Notes: generated from the sequence alone by a model not told the origin. Numbered from the stretch's first letter, positions 27,033 through 36,611 are shown. The stretch: DNA of 64,000 bases from Rhizobium herbae (GCF_017873135.1 NZ_JAGGJV010000001.1:434001-498000); one strand, 5' to 3'. Numbers and translations: made by a program.

Positions 27033-27977
27033 TCAGGCGCCAAACACGGACCATCCGGTGCGGCTGGCGAGCATTTCCAGCGCCAGGGATCCAAGCAGCG
27101 AATTGCCGTTGTGATTGAGCCCGGGCGACCAGACGGCAACGGATGCCTTGCCGGGTGCCACGCAAAGAATACCGCCACCGACGCCGCTCTTGCCCGGCAG
27201 GCCAACGCGATAGGCGAAATCGCCCGAGCCATCATAGTGGCCGCAGGTCAGCATCAGCGCATTGATACGCCGCGCCCGCTGCTTCGAGACGACGGAATGC
27301 TTGGTCAGCGGATTGGTGCCGGAGGCTGCGAGAAACAGCCCGGCCTTGGCCAGCTGGACGCAATTCATCGCAAGAGCGCATTGGTGAAAATAGACGCCGA
27401 GGACGTGATCGACGGGATGATCCAGCTTGCCAAACGAGCGCATGAAATTGGCGAGCGCGAAGTTACGGTAACCGGTTGCGGCTTCCGAACGGGCGACGTC
27501 GGCGTCGATGACGATATCGTCCTCATCGGCAAGATAACGCACGAACCGGACGACTTCGCCGATCGCCTCCTTCGGCGTATGACCGGCCAGCACGAGGTCG
27601 GTGATCGCGATGGCGCCTGCATTGATAAAGGGATTGCGTGGGATGCCGTGTTCGTGCTCGAGCTGGACGATCGAGTTGAAGGCGGAGCCGGACGGCTCGC
27701 GGCCGACGCGCTTCCAGATGTTCTCGCCATGCTTGCCGAGCGCCAGCGTCAGGGTAAAAACCTTGGAAATACTCTGGATCGAAAACGGCACCTGCGCATC
27801 GCCGGCCATATGGACATCGCCCTCGACGGTGACGATCGCCATGCCGAAACGCTTGGGATCGACGCGGGCAAGCTGCGGGATATAGTCAGCGACCTTGCCC
27901 TCGCCGAGCCGTGGGGTCAGTTCGCGGTGAATATCATCGACAATCGACTGCAAATCCAACGTTTCCGTGCCGGGCAT
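27033..27977 (-). CDS. glsA: Glutaminase A
   Basis: A 314-residue beta-lactamase-fold glutaminase hydrolysing glutamine to glutamate and ammonia. The catalytic SxxK appears in [12 protein letters not shown], with [36 protein letters not shown]-like substrate residues (here [10 protein letters not shown]), [18 protein letters not shown] and [12 protein letters not shown]-like (here [12 protein letters not shown]). Length equals the family. It lies downstream of rpsD, separated by the rpsD terminator, and upstream of ttcA on the same strand. Confidence 0.95.
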   Translation of the reverse strand: MPGTETLDLQSIVDDIHRELTPRLGEGKVADYIPQLARVDPKRFGMAIVTVEGDVHMAGDAQVPFSIQSISKVFTLTLALGKHGENIWKRVGREPSGSAFNSIVQLEHEHGIPRNPFINAGAIAITDLVLAGHTPKEAIGEVVRFVRYLADEDDIVIDADVARSEAATGYRNFALANFMRSFGKLDHPVDHVLGVYFHQCALAMNCVQLAKAGLFLAASGTNPLTKHSVVSKQRARRINALMLTCGHYDGSGDFAYRVGLPGKSGVGGGILCVAPGKASVAVWSPGLNHNGNSLLGSLALEMLASRTGWSVFGA

Positions 27978-28005
27978 CAGTCATTCTCCGCTTGAGTGCA
28001 GCGCA

Positions 28006-28037
28006 ACAAAAAAGCCACCCATCTCTGAGTGGCTTTT
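28006..28037 (-). terminator. Terminator of rpsD
   Basis: Read on the minus strand: AAAAGCCAC/GTGGCTTTTTT around an eleven-base loop, with a T run at its end. It is 32 bases past the rpsD stop and ends 28 bases before the glsA start. Confidence 0.85.
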
Positions 28038-28068
28038 CCGAATTTCACAAGGCCAAGCCTCTAAGAAA

Positions 28069-28686
28069 TTATCGCGAATAGAATTCGACGACGAGGTTCG
28101 GTTCCATGATGACCGGATACGGAACGTCGAGCAGGGCCGGAACGCGGGCAAAGGTCGCAACCATCTTGTGGTGATCGACTTCGATATAGTCCGGAACGTC
28201 GCGTTCAGCGAGCGAAACGGCTTCGAGAACCGAAACGAGCTGCTTGGACTTTTCGCGAACTTCGATGACGTCGCCAGCCTTGCAGCGGTACGAACCGATG
28301 TTGACGCGAATACCGTTGACCGTGACGTGGCCATGGTTGACGAACTGACGGGCAGCAAAGACCGTCGGAACGAACTTGGCGCGGTAGACGATCGCGTCGA
28401 GGCGCGATTCGAGCAGGCCGATCAGGTTTTCGGACGTGTCACCCTTGCGACGGTCAGCTTCGGCGAAGATCGCACGGAACTGCTTTTCGCGGATGTCGCC
28501 GTAGTAGCCCTTCAGCTTCTGCTTGGCGCGCAGCTGCACGCCGAAGTCGGAAAGCTTGGACTTGCGACGCTGGCCGTGCTGGCCAGGACCGTATTCGCGA
28601 CGGTTCACCGGGGACTTCGGACGGCCCCAGATGTTTTCGCCCATACGGCGGTCAATTTTATACTTGGACGATTCGCGCTTGCTCAT
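28069..28686 (-). CDS. rpsD: 30S ribosomal protein S4
   Basis: A 205-residue primary 16S rRNA-binding protein of the small subunit. The start [20 protein letters not shown] and [19 protein letters not shown] are characteristic of alphaproteobacterial S4. The S4 RNA-binding domain is seen at [20 protein letters not shown] and [24 protein letters not shown] lies upstream of the ATG. It is monocistronic here, away from the S13/S11/rpoA cluster, as usual in Rhizobiales. Confidence 0.98.
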   Translation of the reverse strand: MSKRESSKYKIDRRMGENIWGRPKSPVNRREYGPGQHGQRRKSKLSDFGVQLRAKQKLKGYYGDIREKQFRAIFAEADRRKGDTSENLIGLLESRLDAIVYRAKFVPTVFAARQFVNHGHVTVNGIRVNIGSYRCKAGDVIEVREKSKQLVSVLEAVSLAERDVPDYIEVDHHKMVATFARVPALLDVPYPVIMEPNLVVEFYSR

Positions 28687-29051
28687 CGTATTTCCCTTCA
28701 ACAGGTTACACCGGTCTGTTGCCAAACCGGATCAAGGAAACACGCCCTCCTCTGAACTTCTTTTGAAAGCTCTGACAGGTTTCTCGCATTACGCTAACGG
28801 AGAAGCCACGGGACATGTCAAATAAAACACCGGGCATTTCGGCCCGGCGTTGAGGCGGCTTTAGTGGCTGACCACGGAAAAGTCAAACATTTTGTGCGCG
28901 CACTGCGCGGAACATTCCAATTTACGCCAAATTAGTCCGCAGCAGCACCATCAGTTTACGCAACATTCCTGACGCACAACTTTTGATATAGGTTCTCGGA
29001 GCAAGGTTTTACCATTTCCACAGGCTTTCGACGTTTTAGGGGAGAATGTAA
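28687..29051. other. rpsD upstream region with a promoter-like box and a hairpin
   Basis: This 365-base gap separates divergent rpsD and a DNase I-fold gene. On the minus strand a TTGACA box (28,816-28,821) precedes rpsD by about 130 bases and could be its -35 element, but the -10 is unclear. A hairpin CCGGGC/GCCCGG at 28,832-28,849 ends in a GTTTTA run on the minus strand, like a terminator for a transcript arising further right. No gene is visible on that side. Confidence 0.35.
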
Positions 29052-30104
29052 ATGGCCTTCTATCAGACATTGCGAAACGAAAACTCCTACCCGCGCGGGC
29101 GTGAAAAGCCGGGTCAGGCCGGATGGGTCGCGGACAGATTGCTGCGTTTGCGTGCATTGCTAAACGGTCAGATCGTCTCGAAACGCCGGCCGAATTCTCT
29201 GATCGTCGGATCCTGGAATATAAGACATTTCGATGGCGGCAGAAAGCGTCTGCCGGAAAGCTATCACTACATCGCCGAAATCATCGATCATTTCGACATC
29301 TGCGCCATCCAGGAGGTGAAGGATATCGAGGCGATGGAAAAGTTGATGCGCCTTCTGGGCCGCAACTGGGACTACTTCATCAATGACAGTTCGGGCGGCG
29401 GGCGGGGAAACCATGAGCGTATGGCGTTCGTCTACAACAGGAACAGGGTGTTTTTCCGCAATTTGATCGGCGAACTTGTCTTTGAGAAAGGGACTTTGCC
29501 GGGAGACGAGCAGATCGGCCGAACGCCCTTCTTTGCATCGTTCCAGGCGGGCTGGTTCAAGTTCACGCTTTGCTCCGCGCATATCGTCTTCGAGGAGACC
29601 GAGGGACGCCCGCTGCGCGAGGATGAAATTAACGCAATAGCCACAATCCTCAAACAACGCGCCACGACCGCCGATGAGGTTCACATCATGTTGGGCGACA
29701 TGAACATCGAGACGCTCAGCGATGCCGGCATGGCGGCACTGAAACGGAACGGCTTCCTGATTCCGGAACTTGGCGCCACATCGCTCGTCGGCGGCAAATA
29801 CTACGACCAGATCACATTCACCGGGCCGGCCAAGGAGACCCGGCTGCTCAACAAGGGGGTGATCAGATGGCAGGAGGCCGTGTTTACGGATAGCGAAGCG
29901 GCAGCCTACGAGACGATTGCCGCCGCCACGCGCGAAGCACCCGATACTGGGCAGCCCTATTCCGATTGGGCGAGAACCTATCCCGGCTGGCGGACGCACG
30001 AAATGTCGGATCACCTTCCCGTATGGATAGAGATTGAGATCGATTACTCAAATGAGTATCTGCAAACCGTGAGCGAACTCCAGCCCGGGCAGGTAGACGA
30101 ATAA
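29052..30104 (+). CDS. Endonuclease/exonuclease/phosphatase (DNase I-fold) protein
   Basis: A 350-residue protein of the EEP superfamily. Catalytic elements are in order: VGSWNIRHFDGG (metal-site Asn), ICAIQEVKDIEAM (Glu), the SAHIVFEE histidine, HIMLGDMNIETL (Asp/Asn) and MSDHLPVWIEIE (Asp-His). There is no signal peptide; the N-terminus is basic. It could be a nuclease or a phosphodiesterase. AGGGGAGA precedes the ATG. It is tail-to-tail with the HerA-like ATPase gene, so no operon link is suggested. Confidence 0.88.
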   Translation: MAFYQTLRNENSYPRGREKPGQAGWVADRLLRLRALLNGQIVSKRRPNSLIVGSWNIRHFDGGRKRLPESYHYIAEIIDHFDICAIQEVKDIEAMEKLMRLLGRNWDYFINDSSGGGRGNHERMAFVYNRNRVFFRNLIGELVFEKGTLPGDEQIGRTPFFASFQAGWFKFTLCSAHIVFEETEGRPLREDEINAIATILKQRATTADEVHIMLGDMNIETLSDAGMAALKRNGFLIPELGATSLVGGKYYDQITFTGPAKETRLLNKGVIRWQEAVFTDSEAAAYETIAAATREAPDTGQPYSDWARTYPGWRTHEMSDHLPVWIEIEIDYSNEYLQTVSELQPGQVDE

Positions 30105-30144
30105 CCGCCCCACGGATCCTACACTATCACGCAAGGCGCGGCGC

Positions 30145-31659
30145 CTATTCTGCTGCCGTCTTGGTCGTGAGCGGCATTTCAGTCGCATCCGCTGCACCCG
30201 GCGCGGTTTCCACCTGCAAGTCCGGAAACGCCACGATCCTTTTGCCGGAAAGATCGCTGTGAACCACGATCAGCCCCTGCTCTTCGAAATAGCCGAGCAG
30301 ACGGCGGGCGCGGCGGGCGGAATGGGTGCCGTAGGCCCGAGCGATCATCGCATCGGAAGGACATGGCAGGTTGCGAACGGCAGACTGCGCCACCAGCAGG
30401 AACACACCCTGCAGGTCGTCCGTGACGTTACGCGACAGATTGAGCGCCGAAGCCCAGATTTCGCTCGCCGCCGTTTCCGCATCGACGCCGGAACGGGCAA
30501 CTGCCATCTTTCGGCGAAAAGCGCTGAGTGACAGCGGTGCGCCGGGCACGCGTCGAATGCGGCAGCGGACGAGAAAATCCTGGAACAGTTCGGCATCGGC
30601 GCGAAAGGCTGCATCGGGATTGTCGAGGATTTCCGCCAGCAGTCCGTCGAGCAGCGCCTCACGCTCCAGAACAGGCATTTCCGGCACTGGAGCCTTCGGT
30701 TCCGCAAGCCCGATCGGCTCCGGACGCGGCCGGGACAGTTCGGCGAGAATATCGGTCGCCGGGCGCGGCTGTGCGCTCGGACGGCGGACAATCGGCCGGA
30801 TCAACTCGTCCGGATCCGGCGTGAAGATCAGATCTTCGACATCGGCGACCGCTTCCGGAAGCGGCGTCAGCTTCGGGCTGGTCGAGCGGGCGGACGTCTC
30901 GACATTGCCGATCGTCACCGGCAGCGGCCGGCGCGACAGTGCCGGACCGAGCGCCACGAACGAGCCGCGCTTCAGGTCGCGGAACATCTCGGCCGTGCGG
31001 CGATCCATGCCGAGCAGATCGGCGGCGCGCGCCATGTCGATATCGAGAAAGGTGCGCCCCATCAGAAAATTGGAGGCTTCGGCGGCAACGTTCTTGGCAA
31101 GCTTGGCCAGCCGCTGCGTGGCGATGACACCGGCAAGGCCGCGTTTACGGCCACGGCACATCAGGTTTGTCATGGCGCCCAGAGAAATTTTTCGCGCCTC
31201 TTCCGAGACGTCACCGGCAACCGAGGGCGCAAACATCTGCGCCTCATCGACCACCACCAGGACGGGATACCAATAGTCGCGATCGGCGTCGAACATCGCA
31301 TTGAGAAAGATACCGGCGCTGCGCATCTGCTGCTCGATATCCAGCCCTTCCAGCGAAAGCACGCAGGAGACGCGATGCTGGCGGATACGGCTGGCGATGC
31401 CAATCAACTCGGATTCCGTGCGCTCGCCCTCGATCACTACATGACCGAACTTGTCGGCGAGCGTAACGAAATCGCCTTCCGGATCGATGATGCATTGCTG
31501 CACCCACGGGGCGGACTGTTCCAGCAATCGGCGCAGGAGATGCGATTTACCAGAGCCGGAATTGCCCTGCACCAGCAGACGCGTCGCCAGAAGCTCCTCG
31601 ATATCGAGCGGAACGGATGCGCCATCGGACGCCGTCCCCATGTCGATGCCGACTTTCAT
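30145..31659 (-). CDS. HerA-like helicase/ATPase (DUF87 type)
   Basis: A 504-residue FtsK/HerA-class ATPase. Walker A is VQGNSGSGKSHLLRRLLE near residues 28-40, followed by IDPEGDFVTLAD. Walker B is VLVVVDEAQMFAP, and an arginine-rich RGRKRGLAGVIATQR segment follows. The C-terminal third has a winged-helix-like element (DAMIARAYGTHSARRARRLLGYF). HerA proteins are ring translocases for DNA; this long form is found on rhizobial chromosomes with unknown role. MKVGIDMG was chosen because GAGGAA lies upstream. A short diverged piece of this gene is duplicated about 1.2 kb away. Confidence 0.9.
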   Translation of the reverse strand: MKVGIDMGTASDGASVPLDIEELLATRLLVQGNSGSGKSHLLRRLLEQSAPWVQQCIIDPEGDFVTLADKFGHVVIEGERTESELIGIASRIRQHRVSCVLSLEGLDIEQQMRSAGIFLNAMFDADRDYWYPVLVVVDEAQMFAPSVAGDVSEEARKISLGAMTNLMCRGRKRGLAGVIATQRLAKLAKNVAAEASNFLMGRTFLDIDMARAADLLGMDRRTAEMFRDLKRGSFVALGPALSRRPLPVTIGNVETSARSTSPKLTPLPEAVADVEDLIFTPDPDELIRPIVRRPSAQPRPATDILAELSRPRPEPIGLAEPKAPVPEMPVLEREALLDGLLAEILDNPDAAFRADAELFQDFLVRCRIRRVPGAPLSLSAFRRKMAVARSGVDAETAASEIWASALNLSRNVTDDLQGVFLLVAQSAVRNLPCPSDAMIARAYGTHSARRARRLLGYFEEQGLIVVHSDLSGKRIVAFPDLQVETAPGAADATEMPLTTKTAAE

Positions 31660-31779
31660 CTTATTCCTCGTGTTCTCAAATCCGATTCGCCCGCCGCCAC
31701 GGAACAACCGGTCATCTTTACCATGGTGTTTTCATCATGTGCGGAAAAGCCGCCGGTTAACCACAAGCTTGTTGCGAAC

Positions 31780-32370
31780 CTAATCCCTATCCCGGAAAAT
31801 ATTCCACATGTCTTCCGGCAGGCAGAACGTCAGGCCTTTTGCCCCTGTTGCCATAAGAGCGTCCTTCAGCATGTCTGACACCACAATATGGGAGGTATAC
31901 GTGTCGCGTGCGAAATGCTTGTCGCCAAGGCAATCCGGTTTGAAGACCAGATGGCGGGCGTCCATGATCGACTCGCCGGGGACGATCCAATCATCGATGA
32001 TTGAGGCGTCGAGGTCGGTGCAAGGCAATGCAACCTTCGGCCGAGCGAAAGAATACCGTAATATTTCCGCGTCCCTCGTTTTCAGCGTCACAGGCAATAC
32101 CTGCACCTCATCCCCCGCAAAATCAACAATCAATTGCGCCAATAGATCATCCACCAATGGGCACTGATGATGGTTAGGGATGTAATTCAATCCCGACAGT
32201 CTGCGGGACAATATTCTTGGCATGAGGACCACAATATCGGAAAGTGACTTCCATGTTATTTCACCCATGGAAACGATCTGATAAGATTGTATCGTCGAGT
32301 TTAGGTAGTCAAATTCAGCATACGGAAGACGGGTCTTATCACTAGGTATGGTCCAGATCCAGCTTGTCAC
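31780..32370 (-). CDS. Immunity-type protein, Imm11/DUF1629-like
   Basis: A 196-residue soluble protein. The layout of an N-terminal mixed region, a middle PRILSRRLSGLNYIPNHHQC, and a C-terminal HIVVSDMLKDALMATGAKGLTF is like the Imm11 (DUF1629) or Imm43 immunity proteins that protect against polymorphic toxins. The match is by pattern only. The start is GTG with an excellent GAGGAGG eight bases upstream. Base composition is clearly more AT-rich than neighbours, and no toxin gene is present. It is probably an acquired orphan; a different function is possible. Confidence 0.55.
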   Translation of the reverse strand: MTSWIWTIPSDKTRLPYAEFDYLNSTIQSYQIVSMGEITWKSLSDIVVLMPRILSRRLSGLNYIPNHHQCPLVDDLLAQLIVDFAGDEVQVLPVTLKTRDAEILRYSFARPKVALPCTDLDASIIDDWIVPGESIMDARHLVFKPDCLGDKHFARDTYTSHIVVSDMLKDALMATGAKGLTFCLPEDMWNIFRDRD

Positions 32371-32801
32371 TATCTGGCCTCCTCGTTGCGTGTTTCGCTT
32401 TGTGTAGAGTCATTGAAATTCGAATCTGGCATGAATTTTCGCCCGGCTTGGAAGCGCAATCTCATTGGTATATTTTCCGATGTCGAAAACAGCCATTGAT
32501 AGGGCTGGGTGTGCTGCAAGGCTCTGGGGTACGATATCCAGCCCCTCCAGAGAAAGCACGCAGGAAACGCGACGCTGGCGGATACGGCTGGCGATTGCAA
32601 GCTGTCGGCGCATGCCGGATTTCGACGCAAAGCCTCGCCAGTCGCGGAGGTTTATCATCCGTCCTCTGATTTTACCCGCAGGTTCGGTCGTAACCTACAG
32701 AATTGCAGCGTGCACATCACCGGAGGATGAAAAGGTGGCGGCACAAACACGGTTTTGCCGCCACCCCTTTGAATTCCTGCATCAAACCGCCAAAATTCCG
32801 G
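32371..32801. other. Gene-free stretch carrying a fragment of the HerA-like gene
   Basis: This 431-base gap between the immunity-type gene and the broken carbonic anhydrase gene holds no intact gene. Its one clear content is a 69-base diverged copy of part of the neighbouring ATPase gene, in the same orientation. The rest shows nothing recognisable. Confidence 0.7.
32532..32600 (-). repeat. Diverged partial copy of the HerA-like gene
   Basis: This 69-base stretch matches 31,335-31,403 of the intact gene at 63 of 69 positions. The translated core RIRQRRVSCVLSLEGLDI differs from the parent at one residue, so most changes are silent. The parental segment encodes about residues 86-108. The copy cannot make a protein alone and looks like a remnant left by recombination with a related allele. 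Confidence 0.8.
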
Positions 32802-33522
32802 TCAGGCGATGAACTCGACTTTGCCTTCGTCGAGATCGTAGCGTGCACCGACGATCTTCAGCACTCCTGCTTCCAGCTTTTCGCCGATGGCACCACCGGT
32901 GGCCTTCAAGCGGGACACGACGTTGGAAATATTTTCCCGGACGGAGTTGTCCAGCAGGTCGCCATCCATCGTCTCCGCCTTCAGCACGGCCGGGAGGATC
33001 GGTGCCACCATCGCCTCGATCGCACTGTCATAACTGACATGTTCCTTGACGAGGCTAATCGCAGCACTTACCGCCCCGCAGCGTTCACGGCCGAGAACGA
33101 CGATCAGCGGCACGCCGAGATGGTCGACGGCATACTCGATGCTGCCAAGCCCTGTCAGGTCGACGGTGTTGCCAGCCACACGGACGATGAAGAGATCGCC
33201 AAGGCCACGACCGAACAGCAACTCTGGAGAAACCCGCGAGTCCGAGCAACCGACCAGAACGGCAAACGGGTGTTACGTCTCGGCAATCTCCAGCCGCCGC
33301 TTGCGGTCGATGTGCAGAACCGGAGCCCTGTCGGCAACGAAGTCCTCATTGCCTTTTGAGCAGGGCCAGCGCCTCGTCCGGCGAAAGACCGGTGGGCACC
33401 GCAGTGTGTGCCGTCTGGGCCGCCGCGGACGAGGCAAAGCCCGTCGATGCCGCAGTCGCGGCAAGGCCCGTCAAGGCGCCGCAACAGGCCCCTTTCAACA
33501 GAAGACGCTTCGATAGTTTCAT
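32802..33522 (-). pseudogene. Beta-carbonic anhydrase pseudogene (frameshift, stop and zinc-ligand loss)
   Basis: The remains of an exported beta-carbonic anhydrase. Translation from the ATG gives a signal-like KLSKRLLLKGACCGALTGLA, then ALALLKRQ and a stop; after a two-base loss near 33,351 the frame resumes as NEDFVADRAPVLHIDRKRRL. A TAA at 33,275-33,273 replaces the CAA expected in ETQHPFAVLVGCSDSR. The third stretch carries VGCSDSRVSP with the first zinc cysteine and aspartate. In the distal site, GHxxCG has become GRERCG, so the zinc-ligand histidine is lost. An intact 139-codon C-terminal part remains open. The gene is non-functional as read, unless sequencing errors explain it. Confidence 0.85.
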
Positions 33523-33661
33523 GTCTACGATAATTGACCCGACTCTGGTGTTGCTTAAATTGCAGAAACGGAATTTAGCGATCTCGCTGTCATATTGAAG
33601 GAGATTTGCATCGCGCCAAACATTTCCAATGAACCGCCTCGCGGGGTCCCGGAAGACAGCT

Positions 33662-34468
33662 TTAACTGACCGTCAGCCCGAAACCCTGCATCAACCGCCG
33701 CGTGGTAAAGTCCGGGCGTCCCGACGTGAAGATGGCAGGATCGACGCCGTTCAGCGGCTCGAAACCATCCGGCAGCGGCACAAGGCTGCGCGCCCGCCGG
33801 GCAATGGCTTCCGCCGGATCGAGCCAGTCGACCGGCCAGGGTGCCAGGCGGCGAAAGACATTGGCCATGAAGGGATAATGGGTGCAGGCAAGCACGACGA
33901 TATCGGTCTTGCGGCCATCCTTCTCGACGAAACACTGCTCGATCTCGGAGAGAACCGCCGCGTCATCGATCGGCTCGCCGCGAATATAGGCCTCCGCCAT
34001 GCGGGCCAGGTTTTCCGAGCCGACGAGACGGACATGGCATTGCGAGGCGAAGGACTGGATGAGATCGCGGGTATAGGCGCGCTTGACGGTGCCGGGCGTC
34101 GCCAGCACCGAGACAAGCCCCGAGCGAGTCCGTTCCGCCGCCGGTTTGATCGCCGGCACGGTGCCGACAAAGCGCATGTCCGGAAACGCCGCACGCAGAT
34201 CGGCTCCGACCAGCGTGAAGGCTGTATTGCAGGCAATAACGCAGATTTCCGGGGCATGCTCTGCCAGCAGCTTGGCAAACAACGAGATGATGCGCTCTTT
34301 CAGAGCTTCCTCTTCCCAGCCCCCATAGGGGAAGCCCGCATCGTCGGCGACATAGATGAAATGCCGCTCCGGCATCAGCACGCGGGCTTCGCGCAGCACG
34401 GTGAGGCCACCGATGCCGCTATCGAAGACGAGGATGGGTTTCAGCTCAGGTGTCGTCACCGGCGTCAT
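33662..34468 (-). CDS. murI: Glutamate racemase
   Basis: A 268-residue cofactor-independent racemase making D-glutamate for peptidoglycan. The two catalytic cysteines lie in [10 protein letters not shown] and [24 protein letters not shown] at the N-terminus and [10 protein letters not shown] are diagnostic. The start overlaps the trmJ end by 23 bases, with AAAGGCAG just upstream of the ATG, so it is co-transcribed with trmJ. Confidence 0.96.
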   Translation of the reverse strand: MTPVTTPELKPILVFDSGIGGLTVLREARVLMPERHFIYVADDAGFPYGGWEEEALKERIISLFAKLLAEHAPEICVIACNTAFTLVGADLRAAFPDMRFVGTVPAIKPAAERTRSGLVSVLATPGTVKRAYTRDLIQSFASQCHVRLVGSENLARMAEAYIRGEPIDDAAVLSEIEQCFVEKDGRKTDIVVLACTHYPFMANVFRRLAPWPVDWLDPAEAIARRARSLVPLPDGFEPLNGVDPAIFTSGRPDFTTRRLMQGFGLTVS

Positions 34469-35279
34469 CTGCCTTTTTCGCGCGCGAGTTTTCCGGCGCT
34501 CCGGCACCGCGCGGCGCCTCGCGGGTGAAACGATCGAGCGATGAGATGATGCCGCGCACCAGCCGGATTTCGGATTCGGTAAAGCCGGGGCGGGTCAGGA
34601 CTGCGCGCAAGTTGTCGATCAATTTCGGCTTTTTGGCGACGGGGCGGAAGTAGCCGCGCGCGTCCAGCGCCTCCTCCACATGATCGAACAACCCCTGCAG
34701 CTGATCCTTCGTCGCCGGATTCTGCGACAGCGCCTGAAACGAGGTTTCCTCCCGCGATTCCATGCTGGTCTTCAGCCATTCATAGGACATCAGCAGAACC
34801 GCTTGCGCCAGATTGAGCGAGGCAAAGGCCGGGTTGACCGGGAAGGTGACGATCTCGTCGGCGAGCGCCACTTCCTCGTTGGTCAGCCCCGTACGTTCGC
34901 GCCCGAACAGGATGCCGGTCGCCTCGCCCATGTTGAAGCGGTTGCGCAGCGTTTCGGCGGCGATCAGCGGCGAGCGCACCGGCTTGTAGCCGTAACGGTC
35001 GCGCGCGGTGGTCGCATAGACGAAATTGAGGTCGGCAATCGCTTCCGGCAGCGTGTCGTAGACCTTTGCGGCGTCGATGACGTGATCGGCGCGGCTTGCC
35101 GCCGAACGGGCCTTTTCGCTCGGCCAGCCGTCGCGCGGGCTGACGAGGCGCAGTTCGGAAAGACCGAAATTGGCCATGGCGCGCGCCACCATGCCGATGT
35201 TCTCGCCAAGCTGTGGATGCACCAGAATGATTGCCGGTCCTTCCGTCAGAAGTACGCGCTCGCTGTTCGTCCCTGCCAT
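34446..35279 (-). CDS. SpoU-class tRNA/rRNA methyltransferase, TrmJ-like
   Basis: A 277-residue SPOUT methyltransferase. It has the N-terminal [25 protein letters not shown], the [14 protein letters not shown] loop, [20 protein letters not shown] and [20 protein letters not shown] knot motifs, and a C-terminal extension ([15 protein letters not shown]). TrmJ methylates the 2'-O of tRNA position 32 in gamma-proteobacteria; alphaproteobacterial members of this subfamily are usually annotated trmJ-like. CGGGAAGG precedes the ATG. It leads the trmJ-murI pair. Confidence 0.9.
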   Translation of the reverse strand: MAGTNSERVLLTEGPAIILVHPQLGENIGMVARAMANFGLSELRLVSPRDGWPSEKARSAASRADHVIDAAKVYDTLPEAIADLNFVYATTARDRYGYKPVRSPLIAAETLRNRFNMGEATGILFGRERTGLTNEEVALADEIVTFPVNPAFASLNLAQAVLLMSYEWLKTSMESREETSFQALSQNPATKDQLQGLFDHVEEALDARGYFRPVAKKPKLIDNLRAVLTRPGFTESEIRLVRGIISSLDRFTREAPRGAGAPENSRAKKADDAGDDT

Positions 35280-35359
35280 TCCATTGCCTTCCCGCAGATT
35301 AGGGCGCCTCACTCGCACAAAGCAGCGAGAAAATCAAAAAGGATGATGACAGGGCTGCG

Positions 35360-35866
35360 TCAGGGCCGTACCTGCCGCTCCAGCCACGCCTTCAGCGAAA
35401 ACCAGTTTCCCTCCCCCATGAAGCGCCGCACATCGTCGATCCGATGCGATCCGTCTTTTTCAAGGACGAACATCAGGCGGATGGAACGCGCGGGGTCACC
35501 GTCGCAGGACGGCAGATCCATTGTCACATCGAGCATGTCGGGCGTATCGCTGCGCGTTCGGTCGATAACCCCGGTCTTGCCGATGGGACATCTGTTTGAA
35601 TCTCCCGTCATAGGATCGGTCTCGAATACAATCGGATCGCCCCGCTTGCGGGATGCCTTCAGCGCGTCAGCATAGGCATCGACGAAATCGCCGCTGAAGT
35701 CGTTGAGCAATTGGCTTTCGGTGAAATAGGCCTGATGGCGATCCGGTTCGTCCAGCGAATTGACGACGATCCGATCCACATAGCTGCGCACCAGTTGCTC
35801 GCGCCCATCGGCAAGAGCCGGCCCCGCCGACATAATCAATGCCATGCATGCCGCTTTCATCTTCAT
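35360..35866 (-). CDS. Secreted protein of unknown function (DUF3828-like), copy A
   Basis: A 168-residue exported protein with a signal peptide (KMKAACMALIMSAGPALA, then DGREQLVRSYVDRIV). It shares a pattern with the next gene: a YFTESQLL/YFSEARLG element, a DxIxFDxDP-like middle (DPIVFETDPMTGD) with a CPIG cysteine, and a C-terminal IDDVRRFMGEGNWFSLKAWL. Both resemble the DUF3828 superfamily. GGGAG lies upstream of the ATG; a second methionine two codons later is also possible. Function unknown. Confidence 0.7.
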   Translation of the reverse strand: MKMKAACMALIMSAGPALADGREQLVRSYVDRIVVNSLDEPDRHQAYFTESQLLNDFSGDFVDAYADALKASRKRGDPIVFETDPMTGDSNRCPIGKTGVIDRTRSDTPDMLDVTMDLPSCDGDPARSIRLMFVLEKDGSHRIDDVRRFMGEGNWFSLKAWLERQVRP

Positions 35867-35917
35867 CCGGCGCTCCCGCGTTTGCCTCACCGCAACAGGA
35901 GGCAGTTGAAAAAATGC

Positions 35918-36442
35918 CTACTCGGCTTGCTTGTCTTGGCTGGCAATGCCCTGCAGTTCCACCTTGAGCGAGCCCGCCTCCCCCGTCCGGACGATATCGT
36001 CGATGACGGGATGACCACCCTCCTCGATCACCAGGAAATGCAACTCGCTCGGCTTCCAGTCGGCAGCGCGCTCGCCAAAACAATGGGTGTTGTCGAAGGT
36101 GACTTTCACATCGCTCTTGCCGTCCGTCTCCGGACCTGCGGCAATGGAGAGGTCCTTGATCGAACAACCGTCCTGGCCGCTGACGATCACATCATAGTCG
36201 AACGGCGAATCGCCTCCGTCATAGGCCGGGAACTTTGCCGCCGCGTGATAGGTCCTTGCAAACTCCTGGCTGTAGATGCGGCCAAGGCGAGCTTCCGAGA
36301 AATAGTCTTCGCCGGGCTGCGCATCCTCGGCCCAGCCCTTGACCGCCTCCTGCATGATCTCGTTGACCGGCGCCGCCGGATCGGACGCCTGCACGGTGGA
36401 GAAAGCACAACAGGCAAGAAGCACCAACAGCAACCGTTTCAT
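35918..36442 (-). CDS. Secreted protein of unknown function (DUF3828-like), copy B
   Basis: A 174-residue exported protein with a signal peptide ending TVQASD (KRLLLVLLACCAFSTVQA). It shares its order of motifs with the adjacent downstream gene: YFSEARLGRIYSQEF, SPFDYDVIVSGQDGCSI with a cysteine, and FLVIEEGGHPVIDDIVR. The two are probably tandem paralogues. GGAG is upstream of the ATG. No activity is known. It is divergent from icd. Confidence 0.7.
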   Translation of the reverse strand: MKRLLLVLLACCAFSTVQASDPAAPVNEIMQEAVKGWAEDAQPGEDYFSEARLGRIYSQEFARTYHAAAKFPAYDGGDSPFDYDVIVSGQDGCSIKDLSIAAGPETDGKSDVKVTFDNTHCFGERAADWKPSELHFLVIEEGGHPVIDDIVRTGEAGSLKVELQGIASQDKQAE

Positions 36443-36611
36443 CGGTCATCTCCAAAATTTAAGACACCCGCCGGCCACTTCGGCGGCAAGGATGGTACCT
36501 CATAGCCATTTTCACGGCGACAGGCGAGACCGGAATGACCCTGCATAAGGGTGCATCCAGGCGGGTTCCCCTCAGACATCGAAAACCCTTGCCGATTCGT
36601 GCACTGTATGA

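Noticed and set aside
27000-27165. N-terminal extension of TtcA across the glsA end
   Set aside because: The added 89 residues are Arg/Pro-rich, overlap glsA on the same strand in another frame, and are absent from the family.
29052-31659. DNase I-fold protein plus HerA-like ATPase as a defence module
   Set aside because: HerA ATPases do pair with nucleases in phage defence, but these two genes are tail-to-tail, not an operon. The ATPase is a long rhizobial chromosomal type, and the nuclease is not of the SIR2 or DUF4297 kind.
31780-32370. Toxin-immunity or contact-dependent inhibition locus
   Set aside because: Only an immunity-like gene is present. No toxin, secretion gene or Rhs/CdiA repeat was found on either side.
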